DNA from: Sphaerosporella brunnea
Lineage: Eukaryota; Ascomycota; Pezizomycetes; Pezizales; Pyronemataceae
Reading direction: 5' to 3'
DNA length: 64,000 nucleotides
Assembly (NCBI GenBank): GCA_008704415.1
Contig: VXIS01000094.1
Location: forward strand, 62,001-126,000
Part shown: piece by piece, positions 21,496 to 32,447 of the stretch
Layout of the letters: each line of letters starts with the position of its first letter
How positions within the stretch are numbered: position 1 is the stretch's first letter
Made by a program: the position numbers and the translations under genes
The notes under the pieces: model-generated
Database searches by the model: none
What the model saw: only the letters and a program-made list of their open reading frames with translations
Told to the model about the DNA's origin: nothing

Positions 21496-23278
21496 ATGCG
21501 GTGCGTCCAACACAATGCCAACCGGTCCGGACCAGTCCTACAGGCCTGCCTCGAAATCGCCATCCGCGACAAGGCCGACATCGTCTTGATTCAGGAGCCG
21601 CCGAGCTACCGGGTTACGCACCACGGCTTCCGGATATACGGATCGGGCCGGACGCGCATCGCAATCCGAATCGACCCCAGGGTCAGGTTTGCCGTCCACT
21701 CAGACCTAACCTCCACAGGCGACGTTATGGCGATCGACGCTGTGACCCCATCCGGAGCGCGTTGCCGCATCATCAACGTCTATGACCAATTCAGCCACGA
21801 TGCAGCCAACGATGGCTTCCTGCGACAGCGTCCTAGCCGGCTTGAGAACTGGGAGGCTTTGATGCAGACCGGCAAAGTCGTCCTGGCCGGCGACTTCAAC
21901 GCCCACAATCCGCGATGGGATTCGACATGCCAAACCAGCCGCCGCGACTCCTGGCTTCACTCGATCTTAGATCGGCATGAATTGACGATCTGGAACGACG
22001 ACACCCCGACATGCGATCGCGGGCTGGGATATTGCCGGCATGACGGACGACCAGCAGAAGGAGGCGGAATGCGACTGGCGCCGAGAAGCCGACAGCAGGC
22101 CACCGGTTCAGATCGACGACCCTGAAGCCCGGCTGGACAAGGAGGCCGGCTGGATCTCCGCCACCCTGGATAAGGTCCTGCAGGATCACGCCAAGCCTCT
22201 CCGCATCTGCGTCCGGTCCAAGCGCTGGTGGAATGCCGACATCAATCAGCTGCGGCGGGTTCTGAGCGCAGTCAAACAGTCCTTTCGGCAGGGCCAAGGC
22301 ACCACCCGGCAGGCAGTCAAGAATGCGCGCCGATCCCTGAGAGCAGCTATCCGCCGAGCCAAGCGCAAGCACTGGGCCGAGTTTCTACAACAAGCCGGCC
22401 CGGGCGACACCTGGACGGCTCTTCGATACGCCAACGTCACCGGAGCCGCAACCGCAACCAAAGGAGCGCCTCTATCCGGACAAGACGGCTCCAAAGCGTC
22501 GACCGTGGCCGAAAAGAGCGCCATGATGGCCAGACAAGCCTTCCCGTCGCCACCAAACGACGACTGGTCCGACAGGGAGCTTGACGGCCTCAGCACCGAC
22601 GTCCTGGTCGAGGACAACGAAGTCGAAAAGGCATGCTGGGCTCAGGCATCCCGATTGGCAGCCGGCCCTGACAAGCTCGGCCCGCCGGCCGTACGTCTGG
22701 TGTGGAAATGGCATCGCGAGGGCTCCGCAGCGCTGGTCCGCGCATGTGTCTGGCAAGGCTACCAGCCAAAGCCATGGCGGCAAGCCACCGGCGTCGTCAT
22801 CCCGAAACCCGGCAAAGACGACTACTCTCAGGCCCGATCTCACCGAGCTGCCTGGACAAGGTTATAGAGCGAGTGGTGACCGGCAGGCTGGTAAACGCCG
22901 TCGAGTCCGGATCCTGGCTTCACGAAGGGCAATTTGGCAGCCAAAACGGCAGAGCCGCCGTCAACGCGGTGCCCGCCCTCATGGACCAAGCCCAAACCGC
23001 CTGGCAGGACCAACGGATCGTCGGCGTCCTGCTTATAGACGTCAAAGGCGCCTTCGACCACGTCTCAAAGGCGGTGCTAATCCGCAGACTCGTGGAGCTA
23101 CTCGCCCCGCATAGCTTCATTCGGGGAACAGCCTCCTTTATGGACGACAGGTCGGTCCGGGTGAAGGTCAAAGGCCAACTCAGCCACTCTATGGCTATCA
23201 GGACTGGCCTCCCTCAAGGATCGTCGGTGTCGCCGATCCTCTTCGCGATCTACCTATCTGGCCTCTTCCCCGCGGTGG
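21496..23278 (+). pseudogene. LINE ORF2 (endonuclease/reverse transcriptase), broken
   Basis: The start MRCVQHNANRSGPVLQACLE is typical of the apurinic-like endonuclease of Tad LINEs. Motifs IQEPP and GDFNAHNPRWD are intact, but the SDH block is missing because of an indel near 22030. The RT region follows: VIPKPGK at about 22800, then a small deletion and frame change, then LLIDVKGAFDHVSK (first catalytic Asp) and GLPQGSSVSPILFAIYLSGLF. The sequence ends before the second catalytic motif (normally DD), so the RT is dead and RNase H is absent. Confidence 0.88.
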
Positions 23279-23745
23279 CTAAAACACGGAAAAATGTGGC
23301 TGAACACGGAAAAGGGGCTGAGTGATTAGCTGTGATGCGGGGCGCATTGTGGAGCGGCGCCATGGCGTGGCGCATATCCAGGGAGGAGCGCGACACTGCG
23401 CGCCTATCATCCCCACTGCTGCAACCACTCCAGCACCATCAATATATATATAGAGCAAACAGAGCCTCAAACGCGATAGTGCCGCGGTGGCTTTCGCGGT
23501 GGCTTTCACGGTGGCGCAACGTGAGTGATTAGCTGTGATGCGGGGCGCATTGTGGGGCAGAGCCATGTAACGAGCGCCAGCGACGACACTGCGGAGCGAC
23601 TGCGCAGCTCTACTATTCTAGAGCGAAGCCGTGGAGGAGCTTCAGCAACGACACTGCGGAGCGACTGTCCAGCTCTACTATTCTGGAGTGGAGCTTCAGC
23701 GACGACACTGCGGAGCGACTAGGCTGCTGTACACACTGCTAGATT
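23279..23745 (+). repeat. Repeat family R2, copy 1, with internal subrepeats
   Basis: A block GAGTGATTAGCTGTGATGCG followed by GGGCGCATTGTGG occurs twice, at about 23322 and 23523 (201 bp apart). After it lie three subunits CGACACTGCGGAGCGACT (starting about 23584, 23648 and 23703) separated by CAGCTCTACTATTCT-R-GAG. The inverse-complement family member is at 62650-62940. The junction with the LINE is at 23278/23279. Confidence 0.8.
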
Positions 23746-24142
23746 TGTAGATAGTTGTGGAATGGAATAGAATTGTATGTATCCGTGCGAGTGTTAGCTG
23801 TGAGGTGATACGGTATTGCCTCCTCGACCCCAACCCACAACCCTACCTCCTCCCTTTACTACTTCGCAAATACCTTCTCCCTCGGAACGACCTTTTCCCT
23901 CGCAACCAATTGAAGAGTTCTCCTTCTGGAAACTGGGAAAGCGCTATAAAATGTGTTGTGGTTGTAGAGAGCGTGTTGCCCGAAGAACTGCAAATGCGAG
24001 TATATACATCCCTACATCATTCGATCTGGCTTTTTTTTTTTTTTCACAGAATGAAAGCAACTGCGCTGTGTCTCACACACGTACGCCCTGACTGCAACGT
24101 ACATATGACTTTACATTAAGTGGCGCTGTACTAATGACTCCA

Positions 24143-24166
24143 CACCGTGTGGTCACCACACGGGTG
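24143..24166. repeat. 24-bp near-perfect palindrome P1, copy 1
   Basis: The centre is CCGTGTGGTCACCACACGG. The same palindrome, in the other orientation and with one difference, is at 62304-62327. It is followed by CACTCGTACAATATGATTAAAACAAA, the LINE-type 3' tail (24177-24197). Confidence 0.8.
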
Positions 24167-24176
24167 GTCACTCGTA

Positions 24177-24197
24177 CAATATGATTAAAACAAAAAA
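24177..24197 (+). mobile_element. LINE/SINE-type 3' tail
   Basis: AATATGATTAAAACAAAA matches the tails at 8075-8096 and, on the minus strand, 4248-4275. What lies just upstream differs from those copies, so this may be the end of a different, possibly SINE-like, element mobilised by the same LINE. Confidence 0.5.
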
Positions 24198-24734
24198 ATC
24201 TAGCACCCCTCAACTTTGCCAAGATGCAGCGGACACGTTTTGACTGGAGGATTCTTCTGCTAGAAGGCATGGTGACGGCAATGCAGGTCGATTCAGCACA
24301 TCCAGAAACCCTAGGATAGCTACTTCCCGGCTAAAAAGTAAGGGGTTAAAGGTATTAAAGTAGCTGTTAGGGGGTGGAGGGGGGGGTAGTAGTCGGAGAT
24401 TTCACTCATATCTTTTCCAATTTAAACCTGACACGGACATCGTGCACACGACGAGATTTAACATGCAGAGTAGCCCTAGAACGGTGAATTTCAGGTACAA
24501 CAGCTTGCGGTTTGATATAGGAGGATAGAAACAATAATCCTCTATTCCAGGTGAAAAATGAACTCCCATGTAAATTAGAATGCCAATCCAACCACCCAAT
24601 TCTGTTGGAGTAATACCTGCCCAAATGCATCCACAATCTTGCTAACTTCGGCAATTGTTGCTCGTTCATAGCTGTTGGTATGGATCGTGTCAAGGAGGGA
24701 TTTTGTGAAAAAACGCCTTAAGATGCCCGCAGGC

Positions 24735-25245
24735 TCTACCCCATGCAAACCAATAATTTTCGAGGAAAATAATTTGTAGAAAACAGGAGAGGGTGCTCCC
24801 GGAGGCGTATGATGAAATACAGGCTTAGATCTCAATGATGATTGAACCGGTGTGGGATTTAGGGGGACAGAGGTGTACGAGTGATAGTCGGTGCTTTGAA
24901 TTTTTTTTTCCATCCAACGAGTTTTTATGGGAACCCCAGAGGAATAGAAAGATCAGATCTACTGTAAAGATCATCCCATAAAGGATACTGAGCATAGGTA
25001 GTTTGATTGGTTTGTGGTGAAGCTGTTTATCTGACATCTTGACCTTTATCGGCCAATGCTCGTGGGATCTAAATATATTGTTCCGCCTCAATTTTCAACC
25101 ACTCTATCGAAGTTTTGCTGAACCGTAAGGTACTCTTCCGGCGTTGCATCACCTGGGGTGGGTTGTCGTTGCCATTTGCACCCCATAATTGAATTCTACG
25201 GTCGAAGGGACACTTTAAACGTAGACCTTCGCTAGTGTAGGGTTT
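24735..25245 (-). repeat. Unclassified repeat family R1, copy 2
   Basis: Inverted relative to 18880-19365. On the minus strand it begins AACCCTACACTAGCGAAGG and then follows the family. Beyond the shared part the minus strand continues as a series of broken frames to about 24400, one of which (24406-24693) reads as moderately protein-like, but I cannot name a domain. Confidence 0.85.
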
Positions 25246-25305
25246 CCCCTCAACGTCGCGTCCACGTCAGAAAAACAATTCAAGTTCAATATCAAGCGTC
25301 CATCT

Positions 25306-25938
25306 CTAACTAAAACATATGGAGACATCGCCCACTCGTCTGTGACTTTTATAGACCCGCTCCTTTAATTCCTTCTTCCCGTATGCATGTCCACTTCGGT
25401 ACACAGCCACAATTCTCTCCACGCGGTGAAAAAGTTTCAACACAAGCTCTTCTGTAACCACATCCTGTCCTAAACACCTGGGTGTCATCTCTCGCAACGC
25501 TGGCAATGAATAAGCACAGTTCTTGCGAGCGTAAACCTTAGAGCGCCTCCACACATACTCAATAGGATTTAGTTCTGCATGGCGCTTTGGAAGAAACGTG
25601 ACCAGCCGTCCGTGTTTCTCAACAATCTCAGCTACCAAGCGCTTTTGCTGGGCAGGGTCATTCTGAGTGACGAGAATAGCACAACGGGGACGGGCATTGA
25701 GACAAGCTGTCTTTGTTGTTTCGAAAGCGGGCTGTTTGGCCTGTTTCTGCGCACGAGTTGTCACACCGGGAGGCAGCGGGACCTGCACAAACACCTGCTT
25801 TCCTATCTGTTTGTCCTGTTCAGTCTCAATGGTTTGAATGCCAAAAATATTTCCACCGCCCGAGAGCATTTTCTTTGTCATTTTGGCGGTCGGGAAGACG
25901 ATCGTTGCAACAGTGGCGGTGTGCGACCGACACGTCAC
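25306..25938 (-). pseudogene. DDE transposase C-terminal half
   Basis: A 210-codon frame. Residues 1-100 are poorly conserved; from about residue 100 it shows AEIVEKHGRLVTFLPKRHAELNPIEYVWRRSK, the second and third catalytic region of the same fungal DDE family as 2140-2649 and 60025-60366, and ends with YKSHRRV. The N-terminal half, HTH and first catalytic Asp are absent. The frame ends close to the MULE left TIR. Confidence 0.8.
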
Positions 25939-26152
25939 TAAATATCACTCGATATAAAGCCAAAAAACCCCACACTGGCGGGAAGTCTCCGGACTATCCT
26001 GTTGCCTATCCTGCCAAGACGTTTACCGCGTGGTGCCGCGCGGCGCTGCGCTTACTCTAGTAGAAGACGCCGGTAGCGGGATCATGGTAAAAAATTTTCG
26101 CGTCGGTTAGAAACCCATAGCATTACACCACTCGCACTCGCAGTCGCTTTCA

Positions 26153-28735
26153 ATGGAAACCATTTCGGCCTCAGGCTGGCACCGCTCCCCGGCCGCTCCG
26201 GAAACCGAACGTCTGATCCAGCAAGTCATCGCCGAGAGTTTTGGGGGTGATGCGAGCATCCCATATGAGGGCGAGAAGTTTTCGGATCCTGAGAGTGCCT
26301 TACAGCGGCTTAAGCAGTATGCTTTCGCCCAGGGTTTTGCTGTTGTGGAGATTCAGCGCAGTGAGAAGGAGCAGCGGCGTACCTACGCTTGTGTTCACTA
26401 TGGCAAGCACAAAAACAAACACAAGTTGACTGGTGAACCTGTACGGAAGGAGATTTTCCAGGAGCTTAACGGCGTGGATGATGAGGGAACAAGATTACGT
26501 CAGCGTCAAGGAATGGTAAGTGATTTTTGCACCGTATATTTTCAGCGCAGTGGAGTCTTAGTAGGCTGGTATTTTACAATTAGCTAGAGGCTGACAGGTA
26601 TTAATGTTACAGAGTCGTCAGCATGGCTGCACATTTGCAGTAACGGTGAAGCGACTTAAGCATAAAAGCGGGCCTCTAAAAGGTGAACACGAAGCAATGT
26701 GGACTTTTCACCAGCGAAACCTGAACCACTGCAACCATCAACCCGAAAGTAATCCCTTTCTCTACCGAGAAAATTCCGGGAAATGCACTCGCACTTGAGG
26801 AAGCTACCAAGCATCGTGCAACCAAGACCTCCTACCGTAGTCACCTCCGTCAAGCACCTCCAGAGGCTCGGCAATTAACAAAATCGGAATTTTACAATCT
26901 GGGCTACGATAGACACGGCGGGGAGTATAATTCAGCGGACAAAACCTTAGAGAGAATGATGAATGCATTAGTTCATGCTGGGTTCCATGTGCGATTGAGA
27001 TGGACAGACATTTACAATAAGGATCGACTTGAACGGCGACTCGAACAAATTTTCTTTGTCAGCGATGCCCAAATTGTCAAGGCGCGGCGGTTTTGCTCAG
27101 ACTTTGTCATTGAAATGGACGCTACGTTTAATACCAATAGTCTAAAGCTACCTCTTGCAAACATAGTCGGAGTTGACAACCATATGAAGACTTTTACGGT
27201 GGCTTTGAGTTTTATACGGGCTGAAGCGGAGGAAGACTTTACATTTATCCTAAATCAGCTGGATGAACTGGTTTTTTATGCGGATACCGACTCGGCACAC
27301 ACCAGCTCGATGGGCTCCACCAAATATCGCCCAAAGGTGTTGATATCCGACCAGGCAGCTGGACTACGCAAAGCTGTGCTTGAACATCCGACGTGGAGTT
27401 CCATTTATCACCAACTCTGCGAATGGCACATGGTGCAAAACATCAGACTTTACGTTTCAAATCAGCGGGTTATTGAAACAAAGCAGGAGCTACATAAAGT
27501 GCATGATGCTATTTGGACGGCAGTCCAAAGCAGCGTGAGCAATTTAGACGAAAAGAAAGCAGCTATGTTTGCAGTGATGGAGCCAGCAGAAATTGCATAC
27601 TACCGGCGGAATTGGGAAGGAGAAAAGGAGCACCGTGTTTTAAGAGCATACACGCGTCAGCATCCAAATCTTGCTCTTTATTCCACCTCACGGAATGAAG
27701 GACAAAACCATGTGCTTAAGCTGTTCCTTAAACACACAATGAATTTGGAACAAGCATGCAACGAGCTCATCCGAGCCATTGCTGATCAAGATATGCATGA
27801 TGAGGAGCGCAATGCATTTAGTCGGACAAAAAGGCACTTACCCAATGCAAGAGCTACGAGATTTAGAGACCACCATTACTCGTGCAGCTATTGATTTGCT
27901 ACGCCCTGAGATGCATGCTGCACGGATCCGACACGATGAAAACCAGCAAATCGAGATAGTTGCTGGTCAGCCATCAGTTTGTCCTCAGAGCTGCCTTAAC
28001 ACTATTGCCTATGGCCTTCCTTGTCGTCATACCATGCAGCCATTTGTCAACGAGAATCGTTCAGTACCCCGCAGTTTTATCCACCCGCGTTGGTTTATCA
28101 GCCCTGCCGATGCCGACCCTTCACATCCAGGCTATCAGAACACTTATACGGAACATTATTTGTTTGGCGCAGGAGAAAAGCTTCTTGCAGAGAAGCTTTT
28201 GGAAGCTGAAAAGCTGCGCAATTCTTTACCCCCAGACCGCGCCGAGGAATTTGCTGTGCGGTTTTCCGGGATGGCTCAAGAGCTCAATTCGGAGTTTACA
28301 GAGACGGCACCAGCAGCTGTCACTTTCCCTCCACCTCCAAAAATGTCCAAGCACATGGAAGACTTGAAAAGAAGGCGCCATGGCCGTGCGCAGGCTCGTC
28401 TACCTACTGGGGCTGAACTGGCTGACATTGAGCTTCGAAAGAGGACGCGAAAAGTAACAGCCACAGCGGCATCACTACAGCTACCACGTCCTCGACTCCC
28501 GCCACCTTCCAGCGCTCCTGCCAGAATTAAGTCTGCCCCTGCACCCGCCCCTGCACCTGCGCCAAAAAATATTATCGACATCACCGAGACTCAAGACATT
28601 GAAGATTGGGAGCTTTCAGCAGCTGCCCAGGAAGAAACTCAATTTGGTCAAGCCGGCACCCAAGAACACCCAATTGATCTTTGTGAGTTGAATACCCAAG
28701 AGCGAGAGTGGATTGAGGACTATTCTGGTATATAA
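26153..28735 (+). pseudogene. MULE transposase, two homopolymer frameshifts
   Basis: Exon 1 (26153-26515) encodes a FAR1-type DNA-binding region (YAFAQGFAVVEIQRSEKEQRRTYACVHYG). An intron (GTAAGTG...GTTACAG, about 26516-26612) leads to exon 2. The MULE core carries the DDE triad: Asp in MDATF (27118), Asp in SDQA (27349) and Glu in RNEGQN (27697), with CEWH between. A SWIM-like zinc finger follows (CPQSC...PCRH), then a basic/proline tail with an (AP)n run. Frame breaks occur at the AAAA run near 26772 and the TTT run near 27818; removing one base at each restores a continuous frame. So either the copy recently died or these are sequence errors. It would bind the TIRs and cut in the nucleus. 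Confidence 0.92.
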
Positions 28736-28740
28736 CCTTG

Positions 28741-28905
28741 CGCGGGGTTGCGGGGTCTAAGGTTGCGTGGGGTTGCGGGGTTGCGGGGTCTGAGGTTGTG
28801 CGGGGTTGCGGGTTGCGGGGTCTGAGGTTGTGCGGGGTTGCGGGTTGCGGGGTCTGAGGTTGCGCGGGGTTGCGGGTTGCGGGGTCTGAGGTTGCGCGGG
28901 GTCGG
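28741..28905 (+). repeat. 32-bp G-rich minisatellite inside the MULE 3' region
   Basis: Units of the form GGGGTTGCGGGTTGCGGGGTCTGAGGTTGYGC repeat with period 32 from about 28800, preceded by two variant units. It lies directly after the transposase stop, within the element. The strand bias in G (runs GGGG, GGG) makes secondary structure such as G-quadruplex possible. Confidence 0.85.
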
Positions 28906-29207
28906 GAGTTGCCAGGGCGGCGGGACCGGGCGTTGAGGGGGTGTATGTGAACAGGCGGGCAGACGGAGAGTATAACGAGGCCGCAGCGCTACATCTAGTC
29001 AATTGGAAGATTGTGTGCACGTATATACTCTGCTCACTACTGGTTTAGATGAGCTATAGCAGGGAGAGAAAAAAAAAACGTGAAATTCCAGCCTTCATCA
29101 CCTAAGCAGCATCGTAAACGCAGCGTCGCGCGTGCGGCGTATGGCGGCGCGGTAAACGTCTTGGCAGGATAGGCAACAGGATAGTCCGGAGACTTCCCGA
29201 CACTGGC

Positions 29208-32200
29208 GAAGGTCTATGTTCAAAGTGAGCCGCACAATATTGGGAACACAAGCCAGTGAAGCGCCACGGAAATCGCATTTTGTCCATGGCTCAAGGAGTC
29301 GAGGGACGAGGGCAGTCTTCTGAATTACCTTTGTGTGCCGCGATCGTGTTCAGTCAAGGAAATGCCTTAGTCGCGACTACTCTAGTGGCTGGTTTTAGTT
29401 TGTTAGTCGTCTGCCAAGATTCGGTGATTCAAGAGGTGAGAAGAAAGACGTCGGTCTTAGGATTTACATTAGCTGTTGTGAGGCCAGTGTTCGTGGGGAT
29501 GGGTTAAATACCTAGTCCACTCGCTGGGTACTACGATCACATATTATTTGAGCACTCGAACGAGGATAAGCCCCAAGGTCCATCACCTACTCCGCGATCA
29601 TCCTCCTTCACCGTTCACCTTCAATAATCCAAAAACACCAGAAGAATATCTTGCGGATTTCGACAACCAACCTCTCGGCACGCGGACGGCGTTCATCACC
29701 TTCAGCTGCCCGGTTCAGTCAGGCTCCGCTGCCATCGTTCGCCTTTGAATCAGCAATACCACTAATTGAACAATCGACCACCTCGCCACAAGGCACTCCA
29801 ACGCCATGATAAATCCTCATGTCGCTTCCAATGAACCTCTTGGACACCTTTGGCGCGTTCTCCGCAAACGTGATCAACATCAACTGGCCGGCTCTTGGAG
29901 ACAACCGAGGGCCGCGACCGGCGCGACCATGGGCATTATGTCCACCGTTACATGAGTTGTGTCCTCGGTTGGCAGCCATGTGAGGCGAAGACATAATAAA
30001 TACTCCCACGCTCCATGAAGCGTGGCAAAAAGCAACCAATCTTGTGAGACCGTCCGCGAGCTGATCGCCCGTTACAAAAAGTGGGTTTCACTTCCCCTGA
30101 AAATCGCTCTCCCATTCAGAATCAGCCAACAAAACAATCAAAAACTTGAGCCACGTCGAAGGAAACCAAGCTTGGGCATTTGAATGCCTACTACTATGCA
30201 CGTGGATGACAAGAAGCAACCCTTGTTATTATGTTCTCTGGTGCGGTACGCATGCGGTAAACATTTTTCTCTGCAAATTGCGTCGCGCCCAACATTATGG
30301 CGTAGCCGTCCCTGAGCCGAGCGGCACAATGAGATCGCTTCTTGATAACATCTTCCATCGTCCAGTTCGCATAAGATGCAAAGATATATCCACGTATCTG
30401 ACGCAGCCAAACAACGTGCAACGGAAATCGAAGATATGGTCCGCCAACCCGGAGGCGGAAAGGAACGACGCCCTGAGAAACTCTGCGGCCACTCATCCTC
30501 CAACAAGATCACACGTGGGTGTCACTTACTACTCGGACACGGTAGCCATTTGGGCGGTTCTGGCTGCTCGGAAGTTGTTTCCATGCATGCTGCTCGAGGA
30601 AACCCGCAGGTAAGGTGACACTGTAGCCCCGCTGAATGTATCTACATATTAGGGTTCTAGGTAGAAACTCATGCAATTATTTCTACTCTGAGCACGGGTC
30701 CAGTAGTCCGTATCAAACTGCCCAGAGCTCGTGAATTTGGATGAACGCAAGTGGTGATTCATGTGTTATCACTCGCCTCATGATGCTCCTTCCTAGCTGA
30801 CCGGATCGTCTGTGAAGCGAGTTCACCCGCCCCCAGATACGCGGTTGGGTGGAAAAGGCTATGGTGACGGTAGTTCATGCTGGTCCTATGGCCGCAGCAT
30901 CCCATTCCAGTAACGCTTAATAGGAGAGTGCATTTGGGAGTACTGTTGGGTATCTGTCACAGTGGACTGCATATAGTAGGTAATACGTATCCGGCGCTTT
31001 ATGTACTCGACCTCTCAACCCAACTGTATTTGGGCTTTTTACTGTGGTTGTACCTGCGAGCCCTGTACGTGACAAAATTGTAAAAACGCCCACGTTGGGT
31101 ACAGGCCTGGGTCAATCATATACACCCACTGGCCCTTACTTGAACGAATATCTCTCACGCATGCATTTACAGGCAATGAGTCTTCCTGTGCCTACAGTGC
31201 ACGCACTATATAGTGGGGGTGAAGAAAGCGACCCCGAAGACTCGATATGCCGTGACCGGATACACAATAGAAATCTGTCAGGCTAGGGAGCGGGGGAGGA
31301 CTTTCATGTACCAGATTTATTATACCTTGTACCTACCTTTCCTCTCACCTACCCATCGCACCATCCAATACACCCGCGTTCATGATCGCTGGCACCACCC
31401 ATCGCCATTCACCAACCTAATCCGGAGTTGTGGCCATGTACAGACCATGTCTCACTCCGACGACTTCAGAAGTTACAGGGCATAGAGTGCTATCAGCAAA
31501 AGACTCCCATTCTGTTCGACTGCAAGCCCCCAAAATGGCGAGACAGATCGTTTCTGGGCCACGTGGTTATATCGTGAAGTTGATTCAGACCGTGAGATAG
31601 CACAATGCGAACTCGGAGTAGAAAGAGCGGAAAAAGTAGCCTTGGAAATTCCAAGTTGTAGATAGTATCCGTTTTTTTTTTTGCATGGTCGTCCGGCCTG
31701 CCAGGCAAATGTACTCTTTGCTCGGTGGTATGGACTGAATTTTTGTCAGCCGAGCTGGCTGGCCAGCCAGTTGGTCGCCAGTACAATTTGCTCGGAAGGA
31801 TAGAACATATGGTTGGGGACACCTAAAGACGGAGGGGTTTGGGTACCCTGACTTTGGACAGAGCATCCTCCACCAAAAAAAGTTATTTTAAAAAATAACA
31901 CTATCAGGGGCCTAGTTTTTGCTCGCTCTATCGACTGATTAACTCAGAATTTCCGAATTCTGCCTGGTTGTTGAGAAAATAGGACCCTCCCCGGGGACAA
32001 ATGTCAGTTATATGGTCAAAAAAGGAAGATTCACGCTCATCACTCGGCACTTTTGTATGTGTTACTAAGCGAAATGAATGTCAGAAATCCCACAGTGACT
32101 AGGAGTCCCCAACCATATGTATAAGGCAGTCTGTGGTTGGCTACTTTTTAGCCACCGCTGTCGCACAGACTATGTATGGCCGAAATCGCTTCTTTTTGTC

Positions 32201-32447
32201 CAGTGACTGTACACCTTCTAAAACCTCAGCTCGGAAATCAATAGCCCTATAAGGCCTCGCCGCGGCTCGAACCGGGCAATCATCCGGTGGCGCCGCACCC
32301 CCGCCCCATCCTGGACATTAGCGCGCCACAAGCGCAATAGCGCGAGCCAAGAAGTACTACAGTACAACATTATGTTTGCTTCTTCCAAAAACATATACCT
32401 CAGCCCAAACCCCAATCTCAGGGGCAAACACCATCCTCATCGCAACC
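29208..32447. other. Gene-poor interval
   Basis: At 29208-29240 the R1 repeat end continues (GCGAAGGTCTATGTTCAAAG). Frames at 29548-29748 (PFTFNNPKTPEEYLADFDNQ) and 30146-30613 are not recognised and have no supporting start or splice context. 31740-31790 contains CAGCCGAGCTGGCTGGCCAG, a GGCTG-rich string like the hAT-type ends. At 32248-32345 the minus strand carries a box-B-like GGTTCGAGCC and GC-rich stems that could be a tRNA-like relic; I cannot fold it convincingly. Confidence 0.4.

Larger units (their letters stand above)
19960..23278 (+). mobile_element. Tad-like LINE, truncated at its 3' end
   Basis: ORF1-like and ORF2-like regions follow each other in the order normal for fungal Tad elements. 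The segment is much more GC- and CpG-rich than its surroundings. Homology stops abruptly at 23278, inside the RT domain, where another repeat (23279-23745) begins. A missing 3' half is not the result of ordinary LINE insertion, so a later deletion or insertion removed it. The 5' boundary is uncertain and may extend to about 19840 (leader). Confidence 0.88.
25980..29198 (+). mobile_element. Nearly complete MULE, 3.2 kb, with TIRs and TSD
   Basis: The two ends are identical inverted repeats over the first 51 bp, starting GGGAAGTCTCCGGACTATCC, and similar for another roughly 30 bp. They are flanked by CACACTGGC (25971-25979) and GACACTGGC (29199-29207), an 8-of-9 target duplication of the size expected for Mutator-like elements. 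The sequence joined across the insertion (CCCCACACTGGCGAAGGTCTATG) matches the end of repeat family R1 at 25225-25245, which acts as an empty site. The transposase gene lies inside on the plus strand. A decayed relative of the left end and 5' coding part is at 61190-61455. Confidence 0.93.

Noticed and set aside
28800..28905. Possible telomere-like G-rich array
   Set aside because: The unit is a 32-bp TTGCGGG-type minisatellite inside a transposon, not a TTAGGG-type repeat.
32248..32345. Possible tRNA on the minus strand
   Set aside because: A box-B-like string is present but acceptor and D-stem do not pair; GC-rich coincidence is more likely.
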